NCBI GenBank assembly: GCA_036268075.1
Contig: DATAUV010000052.1
Span: 1 to 64,000, forward strand
Source: DATARH01 sp036268075
GTDB lineage: Bacteria > Pseudomonadota > Alphaproteobacteria > ATCC43930 > CGMCC-115725
Direction of reading: 5' to 3'
Length of the DNA stretch: 64,000 nucleotides
Positions 8,114 to 15,662 of the stretch are shown piece after piece (the first letter of the stretch is position 1; each line of letters begins with the position of its first letter). The notes beneath the pieces are model-generated. The model made no database searches. It was not told the DNA's origin and saw only the letters and a list, made by a program, of their open reading frames with translations. The translations under genes were made by a program, and so were the position numbers.

Positions 8114-9049
8114 ATGCCGCTCAAAAGCAAGGTCGTGATCACCTGCGCGGTGACCGGCTCGATTCACACCCCGACGATGAGCCCCTATCTGCCGCTGACC
8201 CCGGACGAGGTCGCGCGCGACGCGATCGCCGCCGCCGAGGCCGGCGCCGCGATCCTGCACCTCCACGCGCGCGACCCGAAAGACGGCAAGCCGACGCCCG
8301 ATCCCGAAGTGTTCATGCAGTTCCTGCCCCGGATCAAGCAGGCGACCAACGCCGTCGTCAACATCACCACCGGCGGCGGCCACGGGATGACGCTGGAGGA
8401 GCGGCTCGCCGCGCCCTTGCGCGCCCGGCCCGAGATGTGCTCGATGAACATGGGGTCGATGAATTTCGGGCTCTACCCGATGCTCGACCGCTACAAGGAA
8501 TGGAAATACGACTGGGAGCCGAAGGCGCTGGAGATGACCCGCGACTTCATCTTCCGCAACACCTTCGCCGATATCGAGAAAGTGCTGAAGCGGCTGGGCG
8601 AGGGCTGCGGGACCAAGTTCGAATTCGAATGCTACGACGTCGGGCATCTCTACAACCTCGCGCATTTCGTCGACCGCGGGCTGATCAAGCCGCCGTTTTT
8701 CGTGCAGACGATCTTCGGGATTTTGGGCGGGATCGGCGCCGACCCGGAAAACCTCGCGCATATGAAGCGGATCGCCGACAAATTGTTCGGCGACAGCTAT
8801 GCCTGGTCGATCCTCGCGGCGGGGCGGCACCAGATGCCGCTGATCACGATGGGCGCGATCATGGGCGGCAACGTGCGGGTGGGGTTGGAGGATTCGCTGT
8901 GGCTCGGGCGCGGCGAGCTGGCCAAGGGCAACGCCGACCAGGTCAAGCGCATCCGCACGATCCTCGAAAACCTGTCGCTGGAGATCGCGACCCCGGACGA
9001 GGCGCGGGCGTTGCTGGAATTGAAGGGCGGTGACGATGTGGCGTTTTGA
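8114..9049 (+). CDS. beta-keto acid cleavage enzyme (BKACE, DUF849 family)
   Basis: 311-residue TIM-barrel zinc enzyme of the family that includes 3-keto-5-aminohexanoate cleavage enzyme (Kce) and dehydrocarnitine cleavage enzyme. These condense a beta-keto acid with acetyl-CoA to give acetoacetate plus a new CoA ester. The zinc motif HLHARD places the metal histidines at His49 and His51. NITTGGG, SMNMGSMNF and the glycine-rich AIMGGNVRVGLED blocks are typical. The specific keto acid is not readable. The adjacent two-subunit CoA-transferase could activate the acetoacetate produced, which supports a catabolic operon. Confidence 0.88.
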   Translation: MPLKSKVVITCAVTGSIHTPTMSPYLPLTPDEVARDAIAAAEAGAAILHLHARDPKDGKPTPDPEVFMQFLPRIKQATNAVVNITTGGGHGMTLEERLAAPLRARPEMCSMNMGSMNFGLYPMLDRYKEWKYDWEPKALEMTRDFIFRNTFADIEKVLKRLGEGCGTKFEFECYDVGHLYNLAHFVDRGLIKPPFFVQTIFGILGGIGADPENLAHMKRIADKLFGDSYAWSILAAGRHQMPLITMGAIMGGNVRVGLEDSLWLGRGELAKGNADQVKRIRTILENLSLEIATPDEARALLELKGGDDVAF

Positions 9050-9053
9050 CATT

Positions 9054-9128
9054 GATGGGCTTCGCGTTGCTCAGCCCATCCTACGGCGCCGAACTCGTAG
9101 GATGGGCTGAGCGAAAGCGAAGCCCATC
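9054..9128. repeat. dispersed palindromic repeat, family A, copy 1
   Basis: Arms of about 32 bases (9054-9085 and 9096-9128) form a near-perfect inverted repeat around a 10-base spacer, with core GTAGGATGGG on one arm. It lies between the keto-acid cleavage enzyme gene and pcaI. Related copies are at 17382-17539, 59242-59323 and, degenerate, 21141-21216. The transcript would form a long hairpin and might attenuate expression between the two genes. Confidence 0.85.
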
Positions 9129-9164
9129 ATCATCTCTCATACGGTCAACAGAGAACCGGCGGTC

Positions 9165-9830
9165 ATGATCGATAAACGCGTAAGAAGCCTCACCGAGGCG
9201 GTTGCGGGCATCAAGGACGGAGCGGTGGTGCTGGCCGCCGGCTTCGGCGGCGCGGGGTCGCCCGAGGCGCTTTACGGGGCGCTGCTCGAACAGGGCGCGA
9301 CGGATTTGACGATTGTCAACAACAACGCCGGCACCGGACGCATCGGGCTCGCGGGGCTGATGGATGCCGGGCGAGTGAGGAAGATCATCTGCTCGTACCC
9401 GCGCAGCTCGGGCTCGGTCGTGTTCGAGGAACTGTACCGGGCCAACAAGATCGAGCTGGAGCTGGTGCCGCAGGGCATCCTTTCCGAGCGCATGCGCTGC
9501 GCCGGGGCCGGGCTCGGCGGGTTCTGGTCGCCCACCGGGGTCGGAACCCGCCTCGCCGACGGCAAGGAAGAGCGCGAGATCGACGGCCGCCGCTACGTTC
9601 TGGAAAAACCGCTCAAGGGCGATGTCGCGCTCCTAAAGGCCGACCGCGGCGACCGCTGGGGCAACCTCACCTACAACAAATCGGCGCGCAACTTCAACCC
9701 GACGATGGCCCAGGCCGCCGCGCTCGCGGTCGTGCAGGTGCGCCAGTTCGTCGAGCTCGGCGAGATCGATCCCGAGCACATCATCACCCCGGGGATTTTC
9801 ATCGACCGCATGGTCGAGGTGCCGGTCTAG
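9165..9830 (+). CDS. pcaI: 3-oxoacid CoA-transferase subunit A
   Basis: 221-residue alpha subunit of a class I CoA-transferase (3-oxoadipate:succinyl-CoA or acetoacetate:succinyl-CoA type). Seen: GFGGAGSPEALYGAL in the CoA-binding region, NNAGTGRIGLAGL, ELVPQGILSERMR and WGNLTYNKSARNFNP. By eye it resembles PcaI, but no other beta-ketoadipate gene is nearby. The neighbouring keto-acid cleavage enzyme makes an acetoacetate substrate more likely in this context. It is followed after 13 bases by subunit B, with which it forms the active complex. Confidence 0.88.
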   Translation: MIDKRVRSLTEAVAGIKDGAVVLAAGFGGAGSPEALYGALLEQGATDLTIVNNNAGTGRIGLAGLMDAGRVRKIICSYPRSSGSVVFEELYRANKIELELVPQGILSERMRCAGAGLGGFWSPTGVGTRLADGKEEREIDGRRYVLEKPLKGDVALLKADRGDRWGNLTYNKSARNFNPTMAQAAALAVVQVRQFVELGEIDPEHIITPGIFIDRMVEVPV

Positions 9831-9843
9831 GGAGAACAAGCCG

Positions 9844-10512
9844 ATGCCGCTTACCCGCAAGCAGATCGCCTGGCGCGCCGCGCAGGACCTCGGCGACGGG
9901 ATTTACGTCAATCTCGGGATCGGGCTGCCGACGCTGGTGGCCGACGTGCTCCCAGAGGGGCGCGAGATCGTATTGCAAAGCGAGAACGGCGTGCTCGGGG
10001 TCGGCCCGGCGCCGAACGAGAACGAGCTCGACCTCGACCTCGTCAATGCCGGGAAGCAGCCGGTGACCCTCCTGAAGGGCGGCAGCTACGTCCACCACAC
10101 CGACTCATTCCTGATGATCCGCGGGTTCCACCTCGACCTGGCGCTGCTCGGCGCGTTCGAGGTGGCGGAGAACGGCGACCTCGCCAACTGGACCACCGAC
10201 GACCCGAAATTCCCGCCCGGCGTCGGCGGCGCGATGGACCTCGCGGCGGGCGCCAAGGAAGTCCGCGTGCTGGTCGAGCACACGACTCGCGACGGCAGCC
10301 CGCGGCTCCGCAAGAAATGCGGCTATCCGCTGACCGCGATGCAGGTCGTCAAGCGCATCTACACCGACCTCGCCGTCATCGACGTGACCGACGAGGGGTT
10401 CGTCGTCAGGGAGATGGTCGCCGACATCGATTTCGACGCCTTGCAGGCCAAGACCGAGGCGACGCTGCGCAAGGCGGCCGACATCAAGGTGCTGTCCGCA
10501 CCGGCGATGTAG
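9844..10512 (+). CDS. pcaJ: 3-oxoacid CoA-transferase subunit B
   Basis: 222-residue beta subunit carrying the catalytic glutamate: Glu47 in QSENGVLG, which forms the glutamyl-CoA thioester intermediate. YVNLGIGLPTLVA, GAFEVAENGDLANW and GGAMDLAAGAKEV are diagnostic of this subunit. It follows pcaI by 13 bases with a GGGAGAA ribosome site. Substrate range is uncertain: 3-oxoadipate by similarity, acetoacetate by context. A family B palindrome begins four bases after the stop codon. Confidence 0.9.
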   Translation: MPLTRKQIAWRAAQDLGDGIYVNLGIGLPTLVADVLPEGREIVLQSENGVLGVGPAPNENELDLDLVNAGKQPVTLLKGGSYVHHTDSFLMIRGFHLDLALLGAFEVAENGDLANWTTDDPKFPPGVGGAMDLAAGAKEVRVLVEHTTRDGSPRLRKKCGYPLTAMQVVKRIYTDLAVIDVTDEGFVVREMVADIDFDALQAKTEATLRKAADIKVLSAPAM

Positions 10513-10515
10513 GCT

Positions 10516-10571
10516 GGAGCGCGGGCGTCTCGCCCGCATCTGCAAAAGGGCGGGCGAGACGCCCGCGCTCC
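10516..10571. repeat. dispersed palindromic repeat, family B, copy 1 (possible terminator)
   Basis: Inverted repeat with 22-base arms (10516-10537, 10550-10571), each itself containing GCGGGCG/CGCCCGC symmetry. It lies between the convergent ends of pcaJ and the VOC gene, where its hairpin could end transcription from both sides although no T-run follows. Other copies or halves: 18403-18431, 19871-19888, 24026-24070, 34762-34811, 51577-51636, 53330-53357. Confidence 0.8.
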
Positions 10572-10576
10572 TTCCG

Positions 10577-10969
10577 CTACTCCGCCGCCTTCATCGTATC
10601 GTAGCGGCCGGCCGGCACGATCTCGGCGATGGTGCCGTCGGGCGAGCGGTACTTGATCGGGACCTCGCCCGGCTTCGACAGGATCGTGCCGCCGTTTTTC
10701 GTGACGATGGCGGCAAAGCTCTCGTGGTCTTCGACCTCGATGCCGAAATGGTGGATCGCCGGGCCCGGCCCGACCAGCTTGGCCTCGGGATCGTCCTCGC
10801 TGTCGTAGACCATCAGCGCGAGGTCGATATACCCGTCGGTCATATGCCGCGAGACGTGCCCGCGCGACCGCCCGGTGTGGACTTGTTTGAACCCGTAGAC
10901 GTTCTCGTAAAACGTCGTCGCCGCTTCGAGGTCGGCGACCTTGAGCGCGATGTGGTTGATGCGGGGCAT
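10577..10969 (-). CDS. VOC (glyoxalase/dioxygenase) superfamily protein
   Basis: 130-residue vicinal-oxygen-chelate protein with two paired beta-alpha-beta-beta-beta modules. Seen: INHIALKVADLEAATTFYEN at the N-terminus and AIHHFGIEVEDHESFAA opening the second module. The metal-ligand set His6, His73 and a C-terminal Glu (GTIAEIVP) is plausible. VOC members include glyoxalase I, methylmalonyl-CoA epimerase and extradiol dioxygenases; the reaction here cannot be assigned. It is a single gene between repeats B and C. Confidence 0.8.
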   Translation of the reverse strand: MPRINHIALKVADLEAATTFYENVYGFKQVHTGRSRGHVSRHMTDGYIDLALMVYDSEDDPEAKLVGPGPAIHHFGIEVEDHESFAAIVTKNGGTILSKPGEVPIKYRSPDGTIAEIVPAGRYDTMKAAE

Positions 10970-11008
10970 GGGCGTCTCCGAGTAGCCGAGCTCTCACATA
11001 CTACCATT

Positions 11009-11090
11009 CGTCACCCCGGCGAAGGCCGGGGCCTACTTTTCCGCTGCTCGTGCGTGTGAGCTGTGGGTCCCGGCCTTCGCCGGGATGACG
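11009..11090. repeat. dispersed palindromic repeat, family C, copy 1
   Basis: Inverted repeat with arms 11009-11033 and 11063-11090 (core CCCGGCGAAGGCCGGG) around a loop that is nearly identical to the one at 53391-53486, including TTTTCCGCT and CTCGTGCG. The whole 82-base element is therefore a mobile or duplicated unit. It lies upstream of the VOC gene and beyond the 3' end of the metallo-hydrolase gene. Confidence 0.85.
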
Positions 11091-11100
11091 GTGGTTTGAG

Positions 11101-12126
11101 TCAAGCGGCGATAAACCGATCCACCCCATCCCTCCCGCGCTCGCGCTTAAGCGCCCCTTCGCCCCAAAGGTAGTGCAGGTGTGCCAGCGCCTCGCCGAGG
11201 GCGAAGCCGGTTTGGTGGCGGTCGAGGTGTCGGCGCCAGAGGACCGGGACCATGTCGGCGGCGCTCATGGGCTGGGTGCAGGCGGCGGCGACCTCGTCGC
11301 AGCGCGCGTGGTGGTGCGCGGCGAGCTCGTCGATGCGCTGGTAGACGCCGCGGAAGGGGAGGTTGTGCGACGGGAGAACCAGGAGCTCGGAGGGAAGCTG
11401 GCCGCGCAGCTTTTTCAGCGAGGCGAGATATTTGGCGAGCGGGTCGCCGTCGGGCTCATAGGCCTGGACGCTGATGTTCGGCGAAATGCGCGGCAGGATC
11501 TGGTCGCCGGCGATCAGCGTGCCGGTTTCGGCGCAGAAGAGGCAGGCATGCTCGGGCGCGTGACCCTCGCCGATCAAAACCTGCCAGCCGCGGCCGCCGA
11601 TTTCGATGACGCTGCCCTCGCCGATCCGGTGATAGGCGGCCGGCACCGAGGGCACGCCGCGGCGGTAATTGCCCTGGCGCTCCGAGAACACCGTCGCCGC
11701 TTCGTCGTCGAGCCCGGCGCGGTGGGCGAAATCGCGGCGCGATTGGGCGGCGTCCTCGCCGCTGGTCGTGTTCATGCGCGCGTGGAGCCATTCCTTGTCG
11801 GTGATCCACATCGGCGCCTGCCAGTGCTCGGTCAGCCAGCCGGCCATGCCGATATGGTCGGGGTGGAAATGGGTGACGATCACCCGCCCGATTCGCCGGC
11901 CGCCGAGATGCGTCGCGAAGATGTGCTCCCACGCCTCCCGGGTCTCCGGCAGCGAGAAGCCGGTATCCACGGCGGTCCAGTGGTCACCGTCCTCCACCAG
12001 CCACAGATTGATGTGGTTGAGTGCGAAGGGCAGCTTCATGCGCAGCCACAAGATGCCGGGGGCGATCGGTATCACCTCGCCCGGCGCCGGCGCCGTCGTC
12101 ACCGGGAAATCCAACAGCCCGTCCAT
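11101..12126 (-). CDS. metallo-beta-lactamase fold hydrolase
   Basis: 341-residue MBL-fold hydrolase. The metal motif HFHPDH (His86, His88, Asp90, His91) is intact, with further ligands His in GEGHAPEH and Asp in IAGDQILP. The C-terminal extension after residue 250 (RGVYQRIDELAAHHHAR) resembles the winged-helix-like tail of hydrolases such as LACTB2. It probably acts on a thioester or phosphodiester; the substrate is unknown. It diverges from the gamma-glutamyltransferase gene with 109 bases between the starts. Confidence 0.88.
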   Translation of the reverse strand: MDGLLDFPVTTAPAPGEVIPIAPGILWLRMKLPFALNHINLWLVEDGDHWTAVDTGFSLPETREAWEHIFATHLGGRRIGRVIVTHFHPDHIGMAGWLTEHWQAPMWITDKEWLHARMNTTSGEDAAQSRRDFAHRAGLDDEAATVFSERQGNYRRGVPSVPAAYHRIGEGSVIEIGGRGWQVLIGEGHAPEHACLFCAETGTLIAGDQILPRISPNISVQAYEPDGDPLAKYLASLKKLRGQLPSELLVLPSHNLPFRGVYQRIDELAAHHHARCDEVAAACTQPMSAADMVPVLWRRHLDRHQTGFALGEALAHLHYLWGEGALKRERGRDGVDRFIAA

Positions 12127-12235
12127 AGGTTCTCCGGGGTCTCGCGTTGACCCGGAGGCTAAGGCACTGCAACACTTGGCGACAAGCGGTAAGCCCGCCG
12201 GCCAGGGTTGCGCCGGCGCTGCAAAGGAAACGGGA

Positions 12236-13816
12236 ATGCGCGATTTCAATGTACGTGGCCGCTCTGCGGCGATGGCGGCAAACGGAATGGTGGCGACGTC
12301 GCACCCGCAGGCGACGCAGGCGGGGCTCGACGTGCTGAAGGCCGGCGGCAACGCGGTCGACGCCGCGATCACGGCGGTGGCGATGCAATGCGTCGTCGAG
12401 CCCGAAAGCACCGGGATCGGCGGCGACTGCTTTGTGCTGCTGTCGAAAAAGGGCGGGTTGCCGATCGCGCTGAGCGGCTCGGGCCGGGCGCCGGGCAAGG
12501 CCGAGGTCGAGTGGTTCGCCGAGCGGCAAATCCGCGAGATCGTGCCGATGAGCCCGCATGCGGCGACCGTGCCGGGCTGCATCGACGCGTGGTGCAAGCT
12601 CAATCGCGAGCACGGCGCCAAGCCGCTCGACGAATTGCTCGAACCGGCGGCGAAGGCGGCCGAGGACGGGTATGTGGTGACCCCGCGCGTCGCGCTCGAC
12701 TGGTCGCGCAACGTCAACAAATTGCAGGATCCGATCACCGCGAAGGTGATGCTGAAGGACGGCAAGGCGCCAAAAGCCGGCGACCGCATGGCGAACCCGG
12801 CGCTGGCGCGCACTCTGCGCCGCATCGGCAAGGAGGGGCGCTCGGCGTTCTACGAGGGCGATGTCGCGCGGGATATCGTCAACCGGCTGCAAGAACTCGG
12901 CGGGCTTCACGAGGAAGAGGATTTCGCGACCCAGGAATCGAGCTGGGTCGAACCCATTCACGCGCCCTATCGCGGATACGATGTCTACGAGGTGCCGCCG
13001 AGCAACCAGGGGCTCACCGCACTGATGATCCTCAAGACGCTGGAGGGGTATCAGCTTTCCGGCGACGGGTTCAGTGAGGCCGACCGCTTGCACCTGATCG
13101 CCGAGGCGACCAAGGCCGCGTATTATGTGCGCGACAATTTCATCGGCGATCCCGATTTCGTCGACAACCGCGTCGGCTGGTTTCTTTCCGACCAATACGC
13201 CGAAGAGACCCGGAAGGAGATCCGGCTCGACCAGGCGCTGCCGCCGCAGCACTGGGAGGATACGCGGCACCGCGACACGATCTATCTGTGCGCGGTCGAC
13301 CGCGAGGGTAATTCGTGCAGCTTTATCAACTCGCTGTTTTCGGCCTTCGGCACCGGGATCATGGCGCCCGAAAGCGGCGTCATCCTGCACAATCGCGGCA
13401 GCGGGTTCCGCACGATCCCCGGCCATCCCAGCGCGATCGCGCCGCACAAGCGCCCGTTCCACACGCTGATCCCGGGGATGCTGGTCAAGGACGGGCGCGC
13501 GGTGATGCCGTTCGGTGTCATGGGCGGCCAGTATCAGGCGGTCGGCCACGCGACCTTCCTCCACTATCTCCTCGACCGCGGCATGGACCCGCAGCAGGCG
13601 GCGGAGGGGCCGCGCGTCTTCGCCACCGGGAACGTGCTGCAAACCGAGCATTTCGTGCCTGAGCCAATCCGCGCCGACCTCGCCCGGCGCGGCCATAAGA
13701 TCGAGATGCTGGAGGTGCCGATCGGCGGCTGCCAGGCAATCTGGATCGACTGGGACCGCGGCGTCCTGATCGGCGGCTCCGAGCCGCGCAAGGACGGGCT
13801 GGCGCTGGGGTACTGA
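12236..13816 (+). CDS. gamma-glutamyltransferase family protein
   Basis: 526-residue Ntn-hydrolase of the gamma-glutamyltransferase family. The proenzyme is expected to self-cleave before a threonine; the candidate is Thr348 in HRDTIYLCAVDREGN. The large-subunit N-terminus AAMAANGMVATSHPQATQAG and GGNAVDAAI, and the small-subunit GSGFRTIPGHPSAIAPHKRP and GVMGGQYQ blocks are typical. No signal peptide is seen, so unlike periplasmic Ggt it may be cytosolic and act on another gamma-glutamyl or oxamate-type substrate. The start at 12236 follows AAAGGAAACGGGA. Confidence 0.85.
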   Translation: MRDFNVRGRSAAMAANGMVATSHPQATQAGLDVLKAGGNAVDAAITAVAMQCVVEPESTGIGGDCFVLLSKKGGLPIALSGSGRAPGKAEVEWFAERQIREIVPMSPHAATVPGCIDAWCKLNREHGAKPLDELLEPAAKAAEDGYVVTPRVALDWSRNVNKLQDPITAKVMLKDGKAPKAGDRMANPALARTLRRIGKEGRSAFYEGDVARDIVNRLQELGGLHEEEDFATQESSWVEPIHAPYRGYDVYEVPPSNQGLTALMILKTLEGYQLSGDGFSEADRLHLIAEATKAAYYVRDNFIGDPDFVDNRVGWFLSDQYAEETRKEIRLDQALPPQHWEDTRHRDTIYLCAVDREGNSCSFINSLFSAFGTGIMAPESGVILHNRGSGFRTIPGHPSAIAPHKRPFHTLIPGMLVKDGRAVMPFGVMGGQYQAVGHATFLHYLLDRGMDPQQAAEGPRVFATGNVLQTEHFVPEPIRADLARRGHKIEMLEVPIGGCQAIWIDWDRGVLIGGSEPRKDGLALGY

Positions 13817-13836
13817 ATACGGACGCGAGCGACCTT

Positions 13837-13872
13837 CATCCCCGCTCCGCCCATTGGGGGGAGGGAGAAGGA
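13837..13872. repeat. palindromic repeat fragment, family D, upstream of ureD
   Basis: Half-element with TCCGCCCATTGGGGGGAG, matching the outer arms of the ureB-ureC repeat at 15534-15657. It sits just upstream of the conserved UreD coding region and may have displaced the original ureD ribosome site or start codon. Confidence 0.6.
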
Positions 13873-13974
13873 AAGACGGGCGTCGGAAGCGTTCACGGCA
13901 CCGCCGAAATTACTTTTGCCATCCGAGACGGAGCTACTCGCCTCACCCATCTCTACCAGCGCAACCCGCTGCGG

Positions 13975-14691
13975 GTGCTGTTTCCCGGCGGCGATTTGCC
14001 GACCGCGGCGATCGTCACGACCTCGGGCGGGCTGGTTGCCGGCGACAGGATTGGCGTTCGCGTGTCGGTCGAGGCCGGGGCGGCGGCGCATGTGACGGCG
14101 TCGGCGGCGGAGAAGATTTATCGCTCGACCGGGGCGACGACCGTGGTCGATCAGCATCTGGCGGTGGGGGCGGCGGCTCGGCTGGAGTTTCTGCCGCCCG
14201 AGACGATCCTGTTCGACGCGGCGCGGCTGCGGCGCGCGACCACGGTGGAACTGGGCGAGGGCGCGCGGTTTCTCGGCGGCGGGATCATCGTGTTTGGACG
14301 GCGGGCTCGGGGCGAAGGGTTCACCGAGGGCTTGCTGCGCGACGTGTGGGAGGTGCGGCGGGGCGGGCGGCTGGTTTGGGGCGACGCGCTCCAGGTGGCC
14401 GGCGATGTCGCGGCGATCATGGCGGACCCGGCCTGTTTCGACGGAGCGGCGGCGTGCGCGACGCTGATCCTTGCCGCGCCCTGTGCGGCGGCGTTAATCG
14501 ACGGCGCGCGGGATGTGCAGGCGCGGTCAGCGGTGCGGGCGGGGGTGACGGTCGTCCACGGGTTGCTGGTCGCGCGCTGGCTCGGGCCGGACGCGATGGC
14601 GCTGCGCCGGGCCTATGCCGATCTCGCTTGCCATTTGCGCGAAGCCGCGATGGGATTGCCGCCGCGCCTCCCGGCGCTGTGGCATGTTTGA
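13975..14691 (+). CDS. ureD: urease accessory protein UreD (UreH)
   Basis: UreD binds apo-urease and, with UreF and UreG, delivers nickel. Seen: LFPGGDLPTAAIVTTSGGLVAGDRI, then ETILFDAARLRR and GGIIVFGRRARG. From the GTG at 13975 the protein has 238 residues, short for the family. The same frame is open upstream, and bases 13894-13974 encode residues that look like the missing UreD N-terminus (HGTAEITFAIRDG, then THLYQRNPLRV). No ATG, GTG or TTG precedes them in frame. Translation may begin at a non-standard codon (ATT 13909, ATC 13921), or the start was lost when the repeat at 13837-13872 arrived. First gene of the urease operon. Confidence 0.85.
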   Translation: MLFPGGDLPTAAIVTTSGGLVAGDRIGVRVSVEAGAAAHVTASAAEKIYRSTGATTVVDQHLAVGAAARLEFLPPETILFDAARLRRATTVELGEGARFLGGGIIVFGRRARGEGFTEGLLRDVWEVRRGGRLVWGDALQVAGDVAAIMADPACFDGAAACATLILAAPCAAALIDGARDVQARSAVRAGVTVVHGLLVARWLGPDAMALRRAYADLACHLREAAMGLPPRLPALWHV

Positions 14692-14707
14692 TGCTGAGGC
14701 GACACGC

Positions 14708-15010
14708 ATGAACCTGACCCCGCGCGAAAAGGACAAGCTGCTGGTCTCGGTCGCCGCGATGGTCGCCGAGCGGCGGCTCAGGCGCGGCGTCAAGCTCAAC
14801 TATCCCGAGGCGGTGGCCCTCATCACCGACTACGTGCTCGAAGGCGCGCGCGACGGCAAATCGGTCGCGGAGCTGATGCGCGACGGCGGCACGATCGTCA
14901 CCCGCGCACAGGTCATGGAAGGCATCGCCGAGATGATCCACGAGATCCAGGTCGAGGCGACGTTTCCGGACGGAACCAAGCTCGTCACCGTCCACGAGCC
15001 GATCCGATGA
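14708..15010 (+). CDS. ureA: urease subunit gamma
   Basis: 100-residue gamma subunit, the standard length. MNLTPREKDKLLV, YPEAVALITDYVLEGARDG, the block following MRDGGTIVTRAQVMEGIAEM, and VEATFPDGTKLVTVHEPI are all family signatures. With UreB and UreC it builds the nickel metalloenzyme that hydrolyses urea to ammonia and carbamate in the cytoplasm. The start lies 16 bases after the ureD stop. Its TGA overlaps the ATG (ATGA, 15007-15010) of a repeat-encoded 64-codon frame rather than ureB directly. Confidence 0.97.
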   Translation: MNLTPREKDKLLVSVAAMVAERRLRRGVKLNYPEAVALITDYVLEGARDGKSVAELMRDGGTIVTRAQVMEGIAEMIHEIQVEATFPDGTKLVTVHEPIR

Positions 15011-15201
15011 CCGAGAGAAAAATCCCCTCGCCCGCATTGCGGGAGAGGGTGGATCGCGAAGCGAGACGGGTGAGGGCCGAGCGTAGCGAGGTGCTTGAGA
15101 GCGAACGGCGCCGCGCGGCGCCCTCACCCTCCCATCGCTACGCGACGGGCCCCTCCCTCTCCCGCAATGGGGGCGAGGGGAATGTGGGGGACGCCCCATG
15201 A
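15007..15201 (+). other. repeat-encoded 64-codon open frame bridging ureA and ureB
   Basis: This frame starts within the ATGA that ends ureA and stops within the ATGA that starts ureB. Almost all of it is the family D palindrome at 15023-15181, so the peptide (rich in Arg, Pro and Ser) is unlikely to be a functional protein. It would let ribosomes pass from ureA to ureB without release, preserving coupling across the insertion. This is an inference from geometry; it could be chance. Confidence 0.45.
15023..15181. repeat. palindromic repeat, family D, between ureA and ureB
   Basis: Long inverted repeat: left arm begins CCCTCGCCCGCATTGCGGG, right arm ends CCCGCAATGGGGGCGAGGGG, with further internal pairing around CGGCGCCGCGCGGCGCC. 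It separates ureA and ureB, which in most bacteria are adjacent, overlapping or fused. The sequence GGGAGAGGGTGG is shared with the copy inside ureF. Confidence 0.85.
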
Positions 15202-15503
15202 TCCCCGGCGAACTCTTCCCTGCCGACGGGGACATCGAGATCAACGCCGGCCGCACGACCGTGACCGTCACCGTCGCCAACACCGGCGACCGGCCGATCC
15301 AGGTGGGGTCGCACTATCATTTCTACGAGACCAACACGGCCTTGCAGTTCGACCGGGCGGCGGCGCGGGGGTTTCGCCTCGATATTCCGGCGGGCACGGC
15401 GACACGGTTCGAGCCGGGGCAGACGCGCGAAGTGAGGCTCGTCGCCTATGCCGGGGCGCGGCGGGTGGTCGGGTTCAACGGCAAAGTGAACGGCGTGTTG
15501 TGA
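15198..15503 (+). CDS. ureB: urease subunit beta
   Basis: 101-residue beta subunit of standard length. MIPGELFPADGDIEINAGR, GDRPIQVGSHYHFYETN (residues about 34-50) and FNGKVNG are family signatures. It is a structural subunit of the (alpha-beta-gamma)3 holoenzyme. It starts at an ATGA overlap with the repeat-encoded frame that follows ureA. No independent strong Shine-Dalgarno is obvious; GGGGGACG precedes the ATG. A second family D repeat follows before ureC. Confidence 0.97.
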   Translation: MIPGELFPADGDIEINAGRTTVTVTVANTGDRPIQVGSHYHFYETNTALQFDRAAARGFRLDIPAGTATRFEPGQTREVRLVAYAGARRVVGFNGKVNGVL

Positions 15504-15533
15504 GGATGCGATGCTGAGACGGGCGCTTGTCTG

Positions 15534-15657
15534 CTCCCTCTCCGCCCGTTGGGGGGAGAGGGCTGGGGTGAGGTGGGCATGCTCGGGGTCTGCCCACCTC
15601 ACCCTCTCGCCGCTCCGCGACAGGCCCCTCCCTCTCCCCCCAATGGGCGGAGAGGGA
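15534..15657. repeat. palindromic repeat, family D variant, between ureB and ureC
   Basis: Inverted repeat with arms 15534-15562 and 15625-15657 (core TCTCCGCCC/GGGCGGAGA) and an inner pair GAGGTGGGCA/TGCCCACCTC. Its right arm ends GAGAGGGA four to five bases before the ureC ATG, so the repeat itself supplies the ureC ribosome-binding site. Confidence 0.85.
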
Positions 15658-15662
15658 ATGTA

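Noticed and set aside
15549..15662. Upstream extension of ureC by 38 codons
   Set aside because: The extension is repeat-derived sequence; UreC proteins begin at the position of ATG 15663.
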